From: Lepas anatifera
Taxonomy: Eukaryota; Arthropoda; Thecostraca; Lepadidae
Reading direction: 5' to 3'
Length of the DNA stretch: 64,000 bases
Assembly (NCBI GenBank): GCA_034440635.1
Contig: JAOTON010000213.1
Coordinates: forward strand, 1,150,856-1,214,855
Under the pieces are notes generated by a model. The model was not told where the DNA came from. It made no database searches and saw only the letters and a program-made list of their open reading frames with translations. The translations under genes were made by a program, and so were the position numbers. Positions 32,595-44,833 of this stretch are shown one piece after another (position 1 is the first letter of the stretch; every line of letters begins with the position of its first letter).

Positions 32595-35500
32595 AGGTGC
32601 TCCCAGCAGATATATGATGGCCTGAGCAATATGTTCTGCCTCTATCCCGTTGGCAACCAGCTCAGTTCCCTTTTTCGCGTCATTATACATTACCGTTCCC
32701 AGGTTTGTTTTGACCGTGCCCGGCGATATTTGCTGCCGATACACAGATTACGCCAATCACAAACTTGTTCACAACCTCTATACGAAAACATATAGAAGCT
32801 TCCTGTTAGGGTAATAAGCGGGATTTGTGTGTGTTTGTAAAATTAATAACGGACAAAGATATACATACATTTATAACTGTCTCATATTCGGACATAATTA
32901 ACTAAATCCAGCTGTTTCCAGTCTTTCAAACTGCATAGCTCTCTCTCAACGAGACCATGACCACATTTACCTTTCCAACCTCTTTTCGTACGAAGTGAGT
33001 TGCACATCTTTAAGCTACGAGATGATGTTTCTTATGAATTATGTACTTACCCTATGCTAAAGAATTATGGCTTGTCCACGTCAACCCATTTTCCGTCAAA
33101 TTGTTTGAGTAAATAGTTAATTGCCAGGTGCGGATCCAGGACAAATCCGGTTATACCGCCTTGAGCGACGAAGAAGCGGTTAATTTCAACCGAATTTAGC
33201 AAATCTTTCAAAAGACACGTTTTTACAATAATGGCTGTAGCACCACCCAATGTTTGGTCTGAATCCGCCCCTGCTCACCGCCACGCGGATTCTCTGTCGG
33301 GGCTCCTCCTTCTCCAACTCATTGCGGAGTCCGTCTGTCAGCGCCTTGACGGCGTGTTTACTGGAAGTGTAGAAATGATGGTCGGCAAAGTCGGGCACCT
33401 GCACGTGACAACTGGGTTAGAGCGCTCTCAGATCCGGTATGTGATCAGATACCCCCAGCCGCTGGGGATTGCGTTGGATTGGATTGACCAGAAAGTTGGG
33501 GTAATTTTGGATCGGAAGATGCATTTGAATTCTCATTTTTGGCTTGTTGGCCGTGCTCGTCGGATAGGGGTTGGATGCGGGTTAGATTCAGATCTGTAAC
33601 AATGGTCGCCAACCAGATTGGCTGGTTAGTTGTTGGAAGAAATTGGGAAATGTTTGGCTTATGTTGGAATTTTCTAGGCAGTGATTTAGCCTGAGGGGAT
33701 TGTAGCGAGATGGGAGGAAACGAAAGTCTGTAAATGGACAAAACAAATCTCTCCTGATGATGAGGGAATAGTGTATTTGAATAAAAAAGTCAAACACATT
33801 CCGCCTGGCTGCAAAGATAGTAGTCAGAATCATACAAACGAGGATTGAGTACCTATATGATCCAATTCTTTATTGTTCGAAGCAGAGGTGCATTTTGGTT
33901 AGGATGTGTTTTGCGAAGCATAAGAAGACACGACTATCCTTTAGTCTTGTGACTACATCTTAGGATAATCTGAAAATGTATTACGACGCTCTTAAAAGAG
34001 TGGTACTCCTGTCCTTTTTGCGCGCCTGGATTAGTAATATTGTGTACTAGGTCTGGGGAACGCGGTTTTTGCCGTCTGTTCACGGTCATTCCTCACCATG
34101 TGACCGACGTTGCTACAGATGTTGACGATTTGGCCCTGTTCTGTGTTTTTGGCACGCATGCTCCTGAAACGCGGCAGAGGAAACGTTACACGTATGCATG
34201 TAGGTACCTTGTACATTTGATGTGTGCACTGCAGTTTGACGGGGAGGAGCAACGCTACCATTATCTTTCCTGCATGCGTATTCTTACTCTTACTTACTAC
34301 AGCTTACTTACTAAAATGCATACTTTTGAGTTGTGATGCTCTTTTTCGTCTTTATTTGAATAAGAAATGGTGGTGCTTATGCCCACCGCCAACTTTGAAC
34401 TTATTCGGTTTTGAACATAATCTCTAAATAACTGTGACGTCTAAATATTATTTTCAAGCTGCCATGACCTCTCCGAATCCCATCAAGTGATATTCACTTC
34501 CTCTCTGCGTAAGACTCGAAGTTAAATTGTTGCACAGTTTTCTTTCTAAGATTGATTGCTAGTGCCTGGACACAATAAATGGCAACCGCGAAGAGAATAA
34601 ATTGTTAGAATTAAAGAAGTTTTGGCCCCACCTGACCGCCAGTTTAGCGCAGTGAGCCACCGCCAGCACGTTGACGTTCAGAATTGTCTGCCATTTCGAG
34701 ACGTCACCGCTAAGGAGAGGCTGCGCCGAGTTTGTCCCTGTCAAAAATGTCAGCGAACGTTAGATAATCGATTACGTTACTGTAACGTCACCGCTGAACA
34801 GATGCTTTGGGTCTGGTCGAGACCCTTTCTCGAAAAACGGAGAGCTTTTGATGCAAAGTATTTTGTCGACAATTTCCCAAGAAAGATGACGCAAAATAGT
34901 GTAACAAGTGGGTCATAATTGTCGAAATCAGTCACTTGACGACAATAGCGCAATTTGTTACATTTCTTTCCGTTACTTAACCTGGGTATTTTCTGGCAAA
35001 ATATCTGGCTCCAAAAGCTCCCGGTTTTTCAAGAGAGGGTCTGGACCAGCCCCTATTAGTGCAACAGATAACTGCAAAAAATAGAAGAATCACTCATTTC
35101 TGGATACAGTTCCTTTTTGTGTTTAAAATGACGGCCTATCTCCAGCAATCTTTGCTAGCACTTGAGAACATTCCTCTCCCCCGACGCTGTGGTGGTTCTC
35201 TCCACTTCTGCTGTTTTGGCAGCCGCAGTGTCAACACTTCCTTCAACTTCACTTGGCTATATCGCAGGGAAGTTAGCGCCGAGGAGGCAGGCCCATCAGT
35301 TTCAGAAGTGGGAAGCCTTGCCTACCGCTTGACTTTGAGATTGAATAGGCCAATTATCTTCATTATATTTGCCCTTATACGCATACCTCCATCCCTGACG
35401 CACTCCCGAGTCTCCTGTTAACTGTCCCACTGTTATAAAGCCTTAACTGAAGGCACGCCTCCCCGACTTTGGAGCTGTCCGCTAACATAAACACGGCTCC

Positions 35501-35701
35501 AACTTCGCTGCCATAGTTTCTCCAGAACCTGTACACACCTGCGTTGTTGATCAGAATATCGACTCCACCGAATTTTGTATCGATAGTGCGGAACATGTCT
35601 TCGATCTGGGCTTGGTCGCTGAGATCGCATTGTAGAGTCGCCATGGAGCCAGGAAGACCGTTCAGTCCCTCCGCTACAGCCTGAGAGAGAGAGAGAGAGA
35701 G

Positions 35702-35782
<81 letters not shown>

Positions 35783-36214
35783 AGAGAATCAGGACTGTGA
35801 TATGCGTTTATTATTTAATGAAAATAGACTTTGTACTCTCAATAGACAACTTTATCGCTGATATATGACCAAAAATGTAGATCCATTAACAAATTTCGTA
35901 AGTATCTATGTACCATCACCATGAAGCGCACGTTAGGGACTTTTGACTTTCAAGATCAGTTACCCTGTGCCGCATCTGACGCAAGCATCAACAAAATAGT
36001 ACACAATAAACCATAATCAACTTCTATAACCACCACTGACTTTACGGCACGAGACAAGTCTGCAATTTCCGGTGGACATTACCTTTAGGAGCTCCAGATT
36101 AACATCGCATCCAATGACCAAGAGGCCGTGTTTTGCGAGCTCGCGGGAGGTGGCGGCACCTATACCCGAGGCCGCACCCGTAACTAGCGCTACCTTTCCC
36201 GTCCACCGCTCCAT
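32583..36214 (-). CDS. DHRS11-like: Classical short-chain dehydrogenase/reductase, DHRS11-like (3' end missing)
   Basis: Exons run 36214-36083, 35680-35539, 34737-34632, 34163-34097, 33398-33279 and 32732-32583. Every border is GT/AG and all phases agree, giving 239 residues. The ATG at 36214 (MERWTGK) matches the usual DHRS11 start. Visible motifs are TGAASGIG (12-19), NNAG (89-92), NVNV with Asn114, NICS with Ser144, YTSSK with Tyr159 and Lys163, and ISPG. The catalytic tetrad Asn-Ser-Tyr-Lys is therefore intact. The family reduces carbonyls of steroids and small xenobiotics in the cytosol. Asp37 after the second strand suggests NAD(H) where the human enzyme uses NADP(H); this is inference. 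About 20 C-terminal residues are missing; no terminal exon was recognised beyond the minisatellite. Confidence 0.85.
33125..33273. mobile_element. hAT-like miniature element next to a dehydrogenase splice donor
   Basis: The left end is CAGGTGCGGATCCAGG and the right end is the complement of CAGGGGCGGATTCAGACCA. Its right border is 5 nt inside the intron, leaving only GTGAG of the original donor before the element. No 8-bp duplication is evident (TTAATTGC against CTCACCGC). Confidence 0.65.
35684..35777. repeat. (GA)n microsatellite, (CT)n on the coding strand of the dehydrogenase
   Basis: About 45 GA units with a single GATAA interruption. On the minus strand it ends in CTCTCAG, immediately before dehydrogenase exon 2, so it serves as the polypyrimidine tract of intron 1. 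Confidence 0.95.
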
Positions 36215-39200
36215 CGCTGAAACCAAACCGATGGTTAAGAAATATGCATTTTTTTGTTGAAAATTTGAGACGAACCCTGCTGTAATTCAAAACTTCTCAA
36301 AAGAGAGGACTCGCCGTTTCTTTCCATCATGTAACAACTGGTAACTTACTCCCGTGTCATTCAAAGTTATACTATGTGGTAACTCACCTCTGCCTTGTTT
36401 TACAACTTGGCAATGCTATATACAACAAAGGTATGTATTTAACAGGAGGATAAGGTATTCTATATTAACAGGGATGATTTCCCAACTTGGGGCCACTCCT
36501 GAAGTATCCAATGAAATGCGGGGAGTCCGGGCATGGGGACAGCCGCAACACACTGTAATTATCGGGTACAATCTGACAGTTAGATGCTTGGCTACTCCAA
36601 CTTATGTTTGCTAAGCTATGGTATGCTCAGGGGGTGTCACTAGGGAATTTCTACTGGGGGACGGCCCCTGACTGGGCGGCCAGGGGAGGAGAATTCTGTG
36701 AAATATGTTTGCATATGAAACACTAACGACGACACACTGTTCGAACACATTTATGTAGATTCCGGCAAGTAACCCGCGCCCTGCCGGCGGTGCTGTTTTT
36801 TCCTCCTCTCGCCGTTCCAATGCGAATATCTACATCCAACTAACCGTCCCGATGATAATGCTCGGGATAGCTGTTCCTATGTCAATTCTGCATCATTCCC
36901 GGCAAACAGAAAGTAGATACCTTTTCAACTTTTTGCGTAAAGCGAAAGTTATTGAGATGATGTTCGCGCTTTTCCACTCAGGTCTGGCAGTGGCGGCCCA
37001 TGCCGCGGCCCGCTGGGGCCCGCGACAGCCTCTGACACAGACCGGGCTCGTCAGCGCAGGCGGCAGGTAGAAGGTGGACAGTGTTCGTGGTTTGGTCAGC
37101 TGATAGCGATCGAGGGGACGATAAGGACACGCGTGAAAATATGGAACAATGGCCCAGACAGCATCTCTTACGCTTGCTTCCTGGAAAACGTCCCCAGACG
37201 GCATGGCGACAGCGCCAGAGGGCTGGACCACATCAGCAGGGGCTAATGGGGTGAGAGGGGTGGTCTCACGCCACCCTCCTTGTAACATGGTTACGCAGGG
37301 GAGATTTCCACGCCACACTTGACATTGTGCCAGGTTCACAGCTGGATGGCAAAGGGACAATTTGCCGTGTAAAAGGGTAGCCAACGGATGGGGATGTAAA
37401 ATGATCCATTGGTAGGAATGGTGCAATTATCCCTATCCCTTTAGTTCCTTGTATTCTCCTGTATATTTTATTGAATACTCAGGTGATTGAAAAAATGAAT
37501 GACGAAAAACATACACACCCTCTCTCCATGCATGTCTAGATTATGACATTTCCTTTTTATTTAGCTATTTCTGACACCACGTCACACTGTGAAAACTCTG
37601 TGTCCGAATCCCCCGAAAACATCCATTTCCTATGGATGCCATTTTCTTTCATCTACAGTCAGGTAGAGCGCATGTCAGTACGGCTAGCTTAGCAAACCGA
37701 GGTGCGATCTTTCCGTCAGTATTCAAGACGAGACTATGCACGAACAATCTGAATATGTCAAATTAATTCCCCGAAAATTTATATGTTTACAATGTGTATA
37801 AGCGCAATGTAGAGGGGGCTACGTCAGTTGTTTTTGCTAGGATATATCCGACAAGTGACTAGTGGTTTATGCAGATGGCATATCAAACGTCAAAAAGTTT
37901 CTTTTCCGCTTTTGAAATGGTCCCATATAGTTGTTTCGCCGTTGGGGCGCCATCCCACAGCGAATGCACGTGCTCGCTGGCGCGGCCGCCACTCTCAGCG
38001 CTCAGGCACCGGCGCCAGGTGCCGGCACCTCCTGTCTGAGGCTGTACACGGGACACGGGGCAAGCGGCAGCGCGCCGCGGGTGGCGGCCGCTGTGGTCGG
38101 GCTGAGACTGCAAGGTTTGGTTAAAAGGACTAATTTAGGCACACTTGATAGGAATTTATGTATGAAACTTATATGAACAAGGTGAAAAATGATTGAGGTT
38201 TCTTTTGAGACCCTGTAAGGCACATACGACCGCCTACACTTCAAGTTATCTATCAGTAAACCAGAGGAGGTTTTTTCAGCCATGCCGGCAGGGCGCGTAA
38301 CTCCCGGGTTGCCGGCAGAGCGAGGGGTAACAGGGAGATAATACAAAACAAGTTGTGGTCTAAAATTAGGGGAGAGGCGTGCGTCGTGTCGTGTCCTCCC
38401 CAGAGCTGCAAACAATCTCAAATCTGTCGGGCACTTTCGAAAAAACCTCCAAATCTGTCGGGTGGTTAGGATAGGACTATTAAAATTGTCTAAAACCCAT
38501 CCAATTGGTAAAATGTTCCTTTTCTTTTTCCACATTCTTAATAGAAAATACTAAAATTAGCATAAAAAACTTCAAGTATGGCACCAATGGATATCATTAT
38601 CCTTATTTTTGTGCTCTGATCCTTATATGTGTGATATCCTTATTTTTTCGTGCTCTGAAGCCGCCTATGGAAAATCTAAGTGGAATGACACAAGTCTATT
38701 AATTTTCAAAACTCTAGAACTGAGACCGTTCTTCGGGTTTTCAATTATCAGAAACGCTCAGGAAATTAAGGTTATCGGCAGAAACTTATAACAAATTGAA
38801 TACCGAACCACCAATTCTCATTTTCTGGAGTCACTATTGGTAAAGGAAATTTATTATTGGATGTAATTTGAGATTTGTGGACGTACAGCATACAAATAGT
38901 GTGTGTCAAAGTCAGCTCGACTGGGTCTTGAATAAGACTCAGTCTTGAATTCAGATGATTTAGGTCACAGGTGGAAATATACAATAACATGAAAAGCAGC
39001 CCCCCTTTTTCAGTCCTCTGCAGCCGCCATTGACAAAAATGCTGCACTAGAATGAGAATAAGTGATATTTTGTTATTATGTTACATAGTCCAGCCCAGAA
39101 TACTTAAAAATATAGTTTGCAATGGAAGAAAGCTGACCTGGTTCCCATACCATGCGGTTACTTATGCCAGCTTCTGCAGATTTTCATGATTTCAGTTTTT

Positions 39201-39979
39201 TGGAGGTGGGAGGGGGTAATTTGGAAGGAACCCCCAAAATTTATATATGGGTTTTGCTCTGATGGCCAGACAAACAAGATTGGAGGGGTACTTTTTTGAT
39301 ATTCGAAAGTGTTTTTTAAGGATCATGGCTACTTGTAGTTGAATACAAACATGTAATATTAGCTTTCCATGACTTTAAATGCATGTTTACATGAAAAAAT
39401 CCTAAATTTTGAAGCTGTTGGCTATCTCAAAGTTTTTCATGCATTGCCGTGCTCATTTCCATGAGGGTACGTGGTTTAGGATCTGAAGTTCATGAGGCTA
39501 ATAAATAACCTTAAGTCAGTTAGATAGTAAATGTCAAATAAATATCATGTTTCCAAGAAAGTTAAGAGTAAAAGGAATGAGTAAAGGTTGCACTAGGCTG
39601 TGTTTTTGTTATATCTTTGTCCCCTTGACATAGATCATAGGCATATTTAGGTAAGTGAATAAAATGAGATAGGAGAAATAGTTTGGTACTTAAAACTCAA
39701 ATTAATGTGTAAAGGTGAAGAGTTTGGTTTCTTTGGCATCTACAAATCCACTGATGAAGGTATGCAACTTTTGTGGTTAATTCTGGACAAACAGGCATTG
39801 GATTTAATAGAAGACGGAAGGGAAAATCAAATGTTTTAGTCTGATTTGACCAGTCTGCTGGTAAAATTTATTTTTCCCTTATTAATATCATTTAAAATTA
39901 TTGATCAACAGTGAGCATAACATACTGTGTGGAAATAAATGTAAGCTGCCGAAATTACAACGAACACCACATCACTTAC
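36215..39979. other. Intergenic; GC-rich patches but no supported gene
   Basis: A 177-codon minus frame at 36893-37426 and overlapping frames over a CpG-rich patch at 37940-38115 lack any recognisable domain. The latter patch, in which CTGCAAG is followed by GTTTGG, could be part of a promoter or first exon. The remainder is AT-rich. Confidence 0.4.
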
Positions 39980-40208
39980 TTGTTTGTTTTCTCCCCACAC
40001 TGTTCTGATCTGCCCGCTGTTTGATCCATGCTTCAAAACGACCTCCTTGGCCAAAACCACTGTTCCTGAACTTGCAGGGCAGCCTAGAATGCTTGATTCG
40101 CCGATGCTCCTTAAAAAAACGTTTCTCGCCAAAATACCCACATCCCTCAAATCCACATTTAAGCTTGACACGGGACGGTGGAAGGGGCTTCAGCTTAATC
40201 GGAGCCAT
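39980..40208 (-). CDS. Candidate first coding exon of a C2H2 zinc-finger protein (partial)
   Basis: An ATG at 40208 opens a 76-codon frame that ends at a strong donor, CAA|GTAAGT, at 39979. The peptide is basic. It holds one finger-like motif, residues 18-40: Cys18-x4-Cys23-x11-His35-x4-His40 (CGFEGCGYFGEKRFFKEHRR then IKH), followed by Arg/Lys-rich sequence. The spacing fits a C2H2 finger with a shorter central loop. No further exons were recognised at lower coordinates before the dehydrogenase gene on the same strand. A nucleic-acid-binding role is inferred from this single motif only. Confidence 0.45.
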
Positions 40209-40628
40209 TTATCAGCCCTTCAACTATGGACGATGAAATCCAGGCTCAACCAGTTTACTCAAGATGTATACCAAAGTAATGCAAGAGAAAAATAATCAAA
40301 AACACAACCTTGCAACGTATTGCCTCCACCACACCACGGGATTCTAGGGCCTTGGCCTCCGCCATATCCACAAGGCAACACACCAAACCGCAGGGCTGCT
40401 TTTCAAACCAAAGATACCTTTTACACCGGCTTTGTTCAAACAGCGCCCTTGCGGCAGCGTTGAGCGTACTTCCAAACGAAGGAAACGAAGGAAAAAAACT
40501 GTTTTGCCTGTCGCCTTTACCTTTACGGCGGCCTGTCGGGCCAAGCTGTCGCGTGCTATGGAATACAAATCGGGCCCGACAGGCCGGTGAAGGAATTTTT
40601 CCAGCAGAGGATTTTCTGGGTGACGTTT
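40209..40628. other. Upstream of the zinc-finger exon; nothing else recognised
   Basis: Moderately GC-rich (GGCCTGTCGG, GGGCCCGACAGG). It may contain the promoter of the minus-strand zinc-finger exon, but no core element was identified. Confidence 0.3.
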
Positions 40629-40748
40629 AAAAGGCCCTCTGTGCATAAGGCCCTCTATTCAAAGGTTCCTCGATTCATAAGTCCCTCGAAAAGACCCTCT
40701 GTGCATAAGGCCCTCTATTCAAAGGTCCCTCGATTCATAAGTCCCTCG
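40629..40748. repeat. 60-bp tandem duplication, two copies
   Basis: Units 40629-40688 and 40689-40748 are identical except for two substitutions (AAAAGGCCCT against AAAAGACCCT, and GGTTCCTCG against GGTCCCTCG). The unit is itself built from short CCCT(C/G) phrases. Confidence 0.95.
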
Positions 40749-41036
40749 ATTTTCCATCGGTTCTTGCCGCACACTGGCTTGATATGGGAGAGGTGCAAAT
40801 TCATGAAAAACTTGTTGAGTGAAATAGGTGACAATTCTAATATTAAGATTTTTTTAGAACAAAAAATATTTTCTGCTTCCTTTCAAGATTTTTTTCTCAC
40901 AGATTGTAAGATCTGTCGCAAGACCATACCGTGCCCTAAAATCTGTCGGGCACTTTATGACCCGAGAGCCCGACTTTTTGCAGCTCTGGTCCTCCCTCCA
41001 CCTTCGGGGTCCATGGCTATACTATACAGGTACAAA

Positions 41037-41250
41037 TTTGGAGAGCGCACGGTGTTGTAGTGGCTAGCACTCTCGCTTTCCACGCGGTACACCTCAAGGT
41101 CGGGCAGATTCCCAGAACAAGAGAAAATCTGGCTCTCGAGAAACTCTTCCAATAGGAAAAGAGTTGGCGACGCCATATCACCCCGGCGGTTGGTGCGTCG
41201 ATAAGCCTCCCCCTCCCAAAATAAGAAAAGTAGTTGAAGGTATTGATTGC
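41037..41250 (+). repeat. tRNA-derived SINE, copy 2
   Basis: It has the same head (GTAGTGGCTAGCACTCTCGC, TTTCCACGCGG) and body (AAAATCTGGCTCTCGAGAAA, GTTGGCGACGCCATAT) as copy 1. The B-box is decayed (CACCTCAAGGTCG). Overlapping open frames are not genes. Confidence 0.8.
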
Positions 41251-41732
41251 TGCATTCCCCGAGACCTGTATCAGCTATATGTCTCAGAGGCATTAACTAC
41301 TACGTGGGACGTCCCAATCGGGAGATAGCAGGCGCAGATACCGTGGTAGGGTTCCCGCTTACCTATCTGTAACCCGGCACCGCCTGGGCCCTTTCCCTAC
41401 TCACCACTGTCTAGTGGTCCGATCAGACGCTCCTCTCCTATGGTCTTGGGAATGGAAAGTGATATAGAAAAATTGAAGCGGTGATGGAAGAGGCATGCCG
41501 TTTTCTACTTACAAGTTCAGTTTGAGCCATATCCATTGGCCCGTGAGGTCACAGTGTACCAAAATGGGTCAAATCTGGACCCATTTAAAAATTCCCTTAT
41601 TCCCTTATAACTTGGGATGGGAACCATTAGACTTAGAACAAAGCCAGAGGTATCAATGTGTTTTTCGTGACCAAAGTATCCAAATGATATGCAGCATGAC
41701 CTTGTAAGGCCACATTTTTACCTTTGCCTGCC
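41251..41732. other. No gene seen
   Basis: No supported frame or repeat border between the SINE and the next element. Confidence 0.35.
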
Positions 41733-41736
41733 TTAA

Positions 41737-42734
41737 CACGCGCCCCGCTGGGGTCCCTTGCATGATGCGCTCCGCTATGGGGCGTTTATCGCCCCCCTCC
41801 GTATCCCGTTCCCCACAAAAGCTAAAGGAAAATTACGGGCGGTGTTCGAAAGCTCTTAAAAAGACGAAGAGATTGTATAGGAAGTATTTTTTCTCAGGTC
41901 AATATTGCGGTCAGCATAGGTCAAAGAAGGCTCTATAGGCTTACAACAGAGCAGTGTACGTTTCCCTCTCTAGATCTGCCCTCAGGGAAAATCTTTATGC
42001 ATCATTGGATTCCTCTCATCGCGGCGAATCGAATGATGTATAATAAGACCTTGCTAGGTCAAATAGTCAAAATGACCTGACCTCGAGCTACGTCAGGGTC
42101 ACAAAGTGATCTGGTATGGTCATATTGCACATCCATCGGCTCCTCGTGACAATATAAGCACAATGCAAGCAAAATGGGAGCTTTATCTCAATTTAGTGAG
42201 AAGCTATTGACAAAACAATCACCCTCTGCTCCCGTGACCTGATATGACCTTTGAGAGGTCGGATGCTCAAAAGCTCAACTTTATGGTCAATATCGTGGTA
42301 ATAGTAGACGATTTAAGGATTTTCAGCTTTATCTATGCAGTATTTACTGAAAACGAGACCATTCTATTTCTCACCATAGACTTAAATGGGGTGACCAAAA
42401 AATTGACCCCACCTTAGGTCAACAATATCAAAATTCCGAGATAGCAGATTTATAGGTCCTAATGACTTTATCATAATGTGAAAGTTTCAAACTAATCAGT
42501 TTGCTGATGTTCCCTGGGCGCTGCTTTAAACTCGTTATTTTAGGTTTTGAGGTCGGGTCACTTAACCCTGAATAGCTCCTTGACCTAACGTGACCTTAAC
42601 TGAAAAATTTGGTCAGGTGTGTCAAATTAATCAGGAATAAGGTACTGTAAGTTTCTTTGTTCTGCGTTTTTTCGTTTTTTGAGCCATCTGGGGAAAACCA
42701 GGAGGGGGCGAATTTCGCCCCCAGGGGGCGCATG
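41737..42734 (+). mobile_element. TTAA-flanked AGGTCA-rich element, family beta, copy 1
   Basis: TTAA lies at 41733-41736 and 42735-42738. The left end is CACGCGCCCCGCTGGGGTCC and the complement of the right end CATGCGCCCCCTGGGGGCG. Copy 2 is inverted at 59033-60029. The shared internal core lies at about 42420-42500 on the complement. AGGTCA/TGACCT words are dense throughout. Non-coding. Confidence 0.88.
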
Positions 42735-42738
42735 TTAA

Positions 42739-44043
42739 GCTTAGTTGAAAATCCGGTAATGAAAACATTGGAGAAAAGATAATTTGGCTTTGATAGATAG
42801 CTTGGAATAAGTTATTTTGGATATCATTTAACCCCTTGGATCCTGCTCTTTACTATGGTATCAAATGTATTACCCTACCGTGTTTCAAACATAAGTTATA
42901 GGCACAAACATTATAAAAGGAACATCTGGTGACCTTGTCATTGTCCTGACCTCAAAACGAATAGCAGCACGCATATTTTTCCGTTCGGGAACTTTTGAAT
43001 GATGTTTAGAAGCTTTATCTAGCACGTTGAGAAGTCGAGTTACTCTCTGTTGTTTTTTCAGCCTGATTTTAAAATAACAGTGCTGCTGTACATACATTAG
43101 TTTAGCAATAAAGTCCTCACTAGTTGACTTAACCTGACCTGATGCCATCCCCTGGTCACAAGTTGTCAAATTTATCATCCTAGAGGCCTGCAAAGCGACT
43201 TGTCCCTCATTTGCATATGCTCGCATAATTCGCGAAAAACCGAGGATGTCCGATCAAACGCCCCAGGCGGTGAAAGGTTCAAGTTTTTTCGCAGAGGGAA
43301 CTTGAACCTTTCAAAAGGAGAGAAAACGGCGGTGCGGAACACCCCTTCACTTCTATACCCGTCACGTTTCCATACCCGATAATCACTTTGCATCAAGTGT
43401 CTCTTTAATGCTCCACGTGCCTGTCAGAATCTGATTAAGCCGCCGGAGCCGCCGCCCCTGTTGGCTCCCCCACTTTCCCCTACCCTTCCCCCATCGTTTT
43501 TCCAGGAATCCGTGCAGCACCAGACGGTTTCGACGTTATTTATCCTACAACCTCATGGAACTGTGTCCGTCTATAATGATGTGTGTTCGGCGAAGTAAGT
43601 CGTATATCTTTGGTTGTTTGGTTGTTTACTGTGTTCCAGGTATGGGGGCAACGGCTGTTTTAAACGAGCGAGGGGACCATAGGGTCAGGCTTATGGCCGT
43701 TATAGTGAGTATGAGCCATGATGCAGGCTTAGGGGCTGGAATCAAATATGAAATATCTCGGTCATGGTGAAAAAATTCCAGAGCTGTTTGGTATCTGTTA
43801 TTGCCTTCCGTGAGCTTTTTGACTAAACATTATGCCCTTTATCTGACATTATCCTTTTGTTCCCTTTACTGGCTTAGCATGTCTATTTCTTACCAAAAAA
43901 GGAAAAAGGTTATCCTCACATTTTCTCATCTTGAACTTTGCAATGAGCAGTTCTGGAGATTAGATACGACGCAAGCCTAGGATTGACACTGCTCCTTAGG
44001 ATTTTTTTGCGGTCTTCAGTTTGGAAGGTAATAAGCAGCAGAT
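42739..44043. other. No gene seen, one strong inverted repeat
   Basis: Apart from the 43271-43313 stem-loop, no feature is supported. A 113-codon minus frame at 42885-43226 has no domain. Confidence 0.4.
43271..43313. other. Perfect 15-bp stem-loop
   Basis: TGAAAGGTTCAAGTT (43271-43285) and its exact complement (43299-43313) are separated by 13 bases. Each arm also contains a GGTTCAAG word resembling a tRNA B-box. Function unknown; it may be part of a small foldback element. Confidence 0.7.
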
Positions 44044-44833
44044 TGCAAATATAAAAATACAAACCAGCGTCAAACAACTGGTGTGACGCTGAGGTTAGGC
44101 GTGCACTGCGAGAGAAAGAAAGAGCTTTCAAGTGTATGAAGCGTAATAGGAATGATCAGACCATCCAAAATTTTGAGGAAACGCGGCGATCATTCAAAAC
44201 TCTGTCATCTCACAAATCTTTTAAGCATTTGCAGGGCATGATCGGAAACTTTAAAAAAATCCAAAAACGTTTTTGGTCGTACCTACAGTGCATCAGGGGG
44301 AATAAGGGACGAATTGCATCACTGCTAGATGGAACACACGAAATCTATAATGACATTCAAAAAGCCAACCTGCTAAACGATACCTTCGCGAGAAAATTTA
44401 ACCCACCTGATGTTGCTGATTACCCCACTGTCACAGAGTATAACTTGCCATCTCTTGACAGATTTGAAATATCAGAGGGAACAGTTCGAGCTGTCTTGGG
44501 TGATTTGCAGGTGCATAAGGCCTGCGGGCCTGACGATATTAGTGCTAGAGTCGTCAAGGAATTGCGTAACGAGCTGGTGCTTCCTCTCTGCATCCTATTT
44601 AGGGAATCAATAGAAGAGGGGATATTCCCGAGCAGATGGGTGGAGGCCAACATTGTCCCGATTTTCAAAAAAGGATCTAGGAAATCACCTCAAAATTACC
44701 AAAGTGTCTCTCTGCTTCCGCTATTCGGCAACATTTTGGAGAGATGCGTATATCAGACCCTTTTCACTCATGTTCAACCAGTCCTGTCTGAATATCAGCA
44801 CGGATTTTTCCCGCGCCGCTCATGTGACTTTAA

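Noticed and set aside
36893..37426. 177-codon minus-strand open frame
   Set aside because: No recognisable domain, no splice or promoter context, and biased composition; length alone is not enough.
37940..38115. Ala/Gly-rich coding exon in a CpG-rich patch
   Set aside because: Frames are open on both strands, with no clear start context or domain; at most a promoter candidate.
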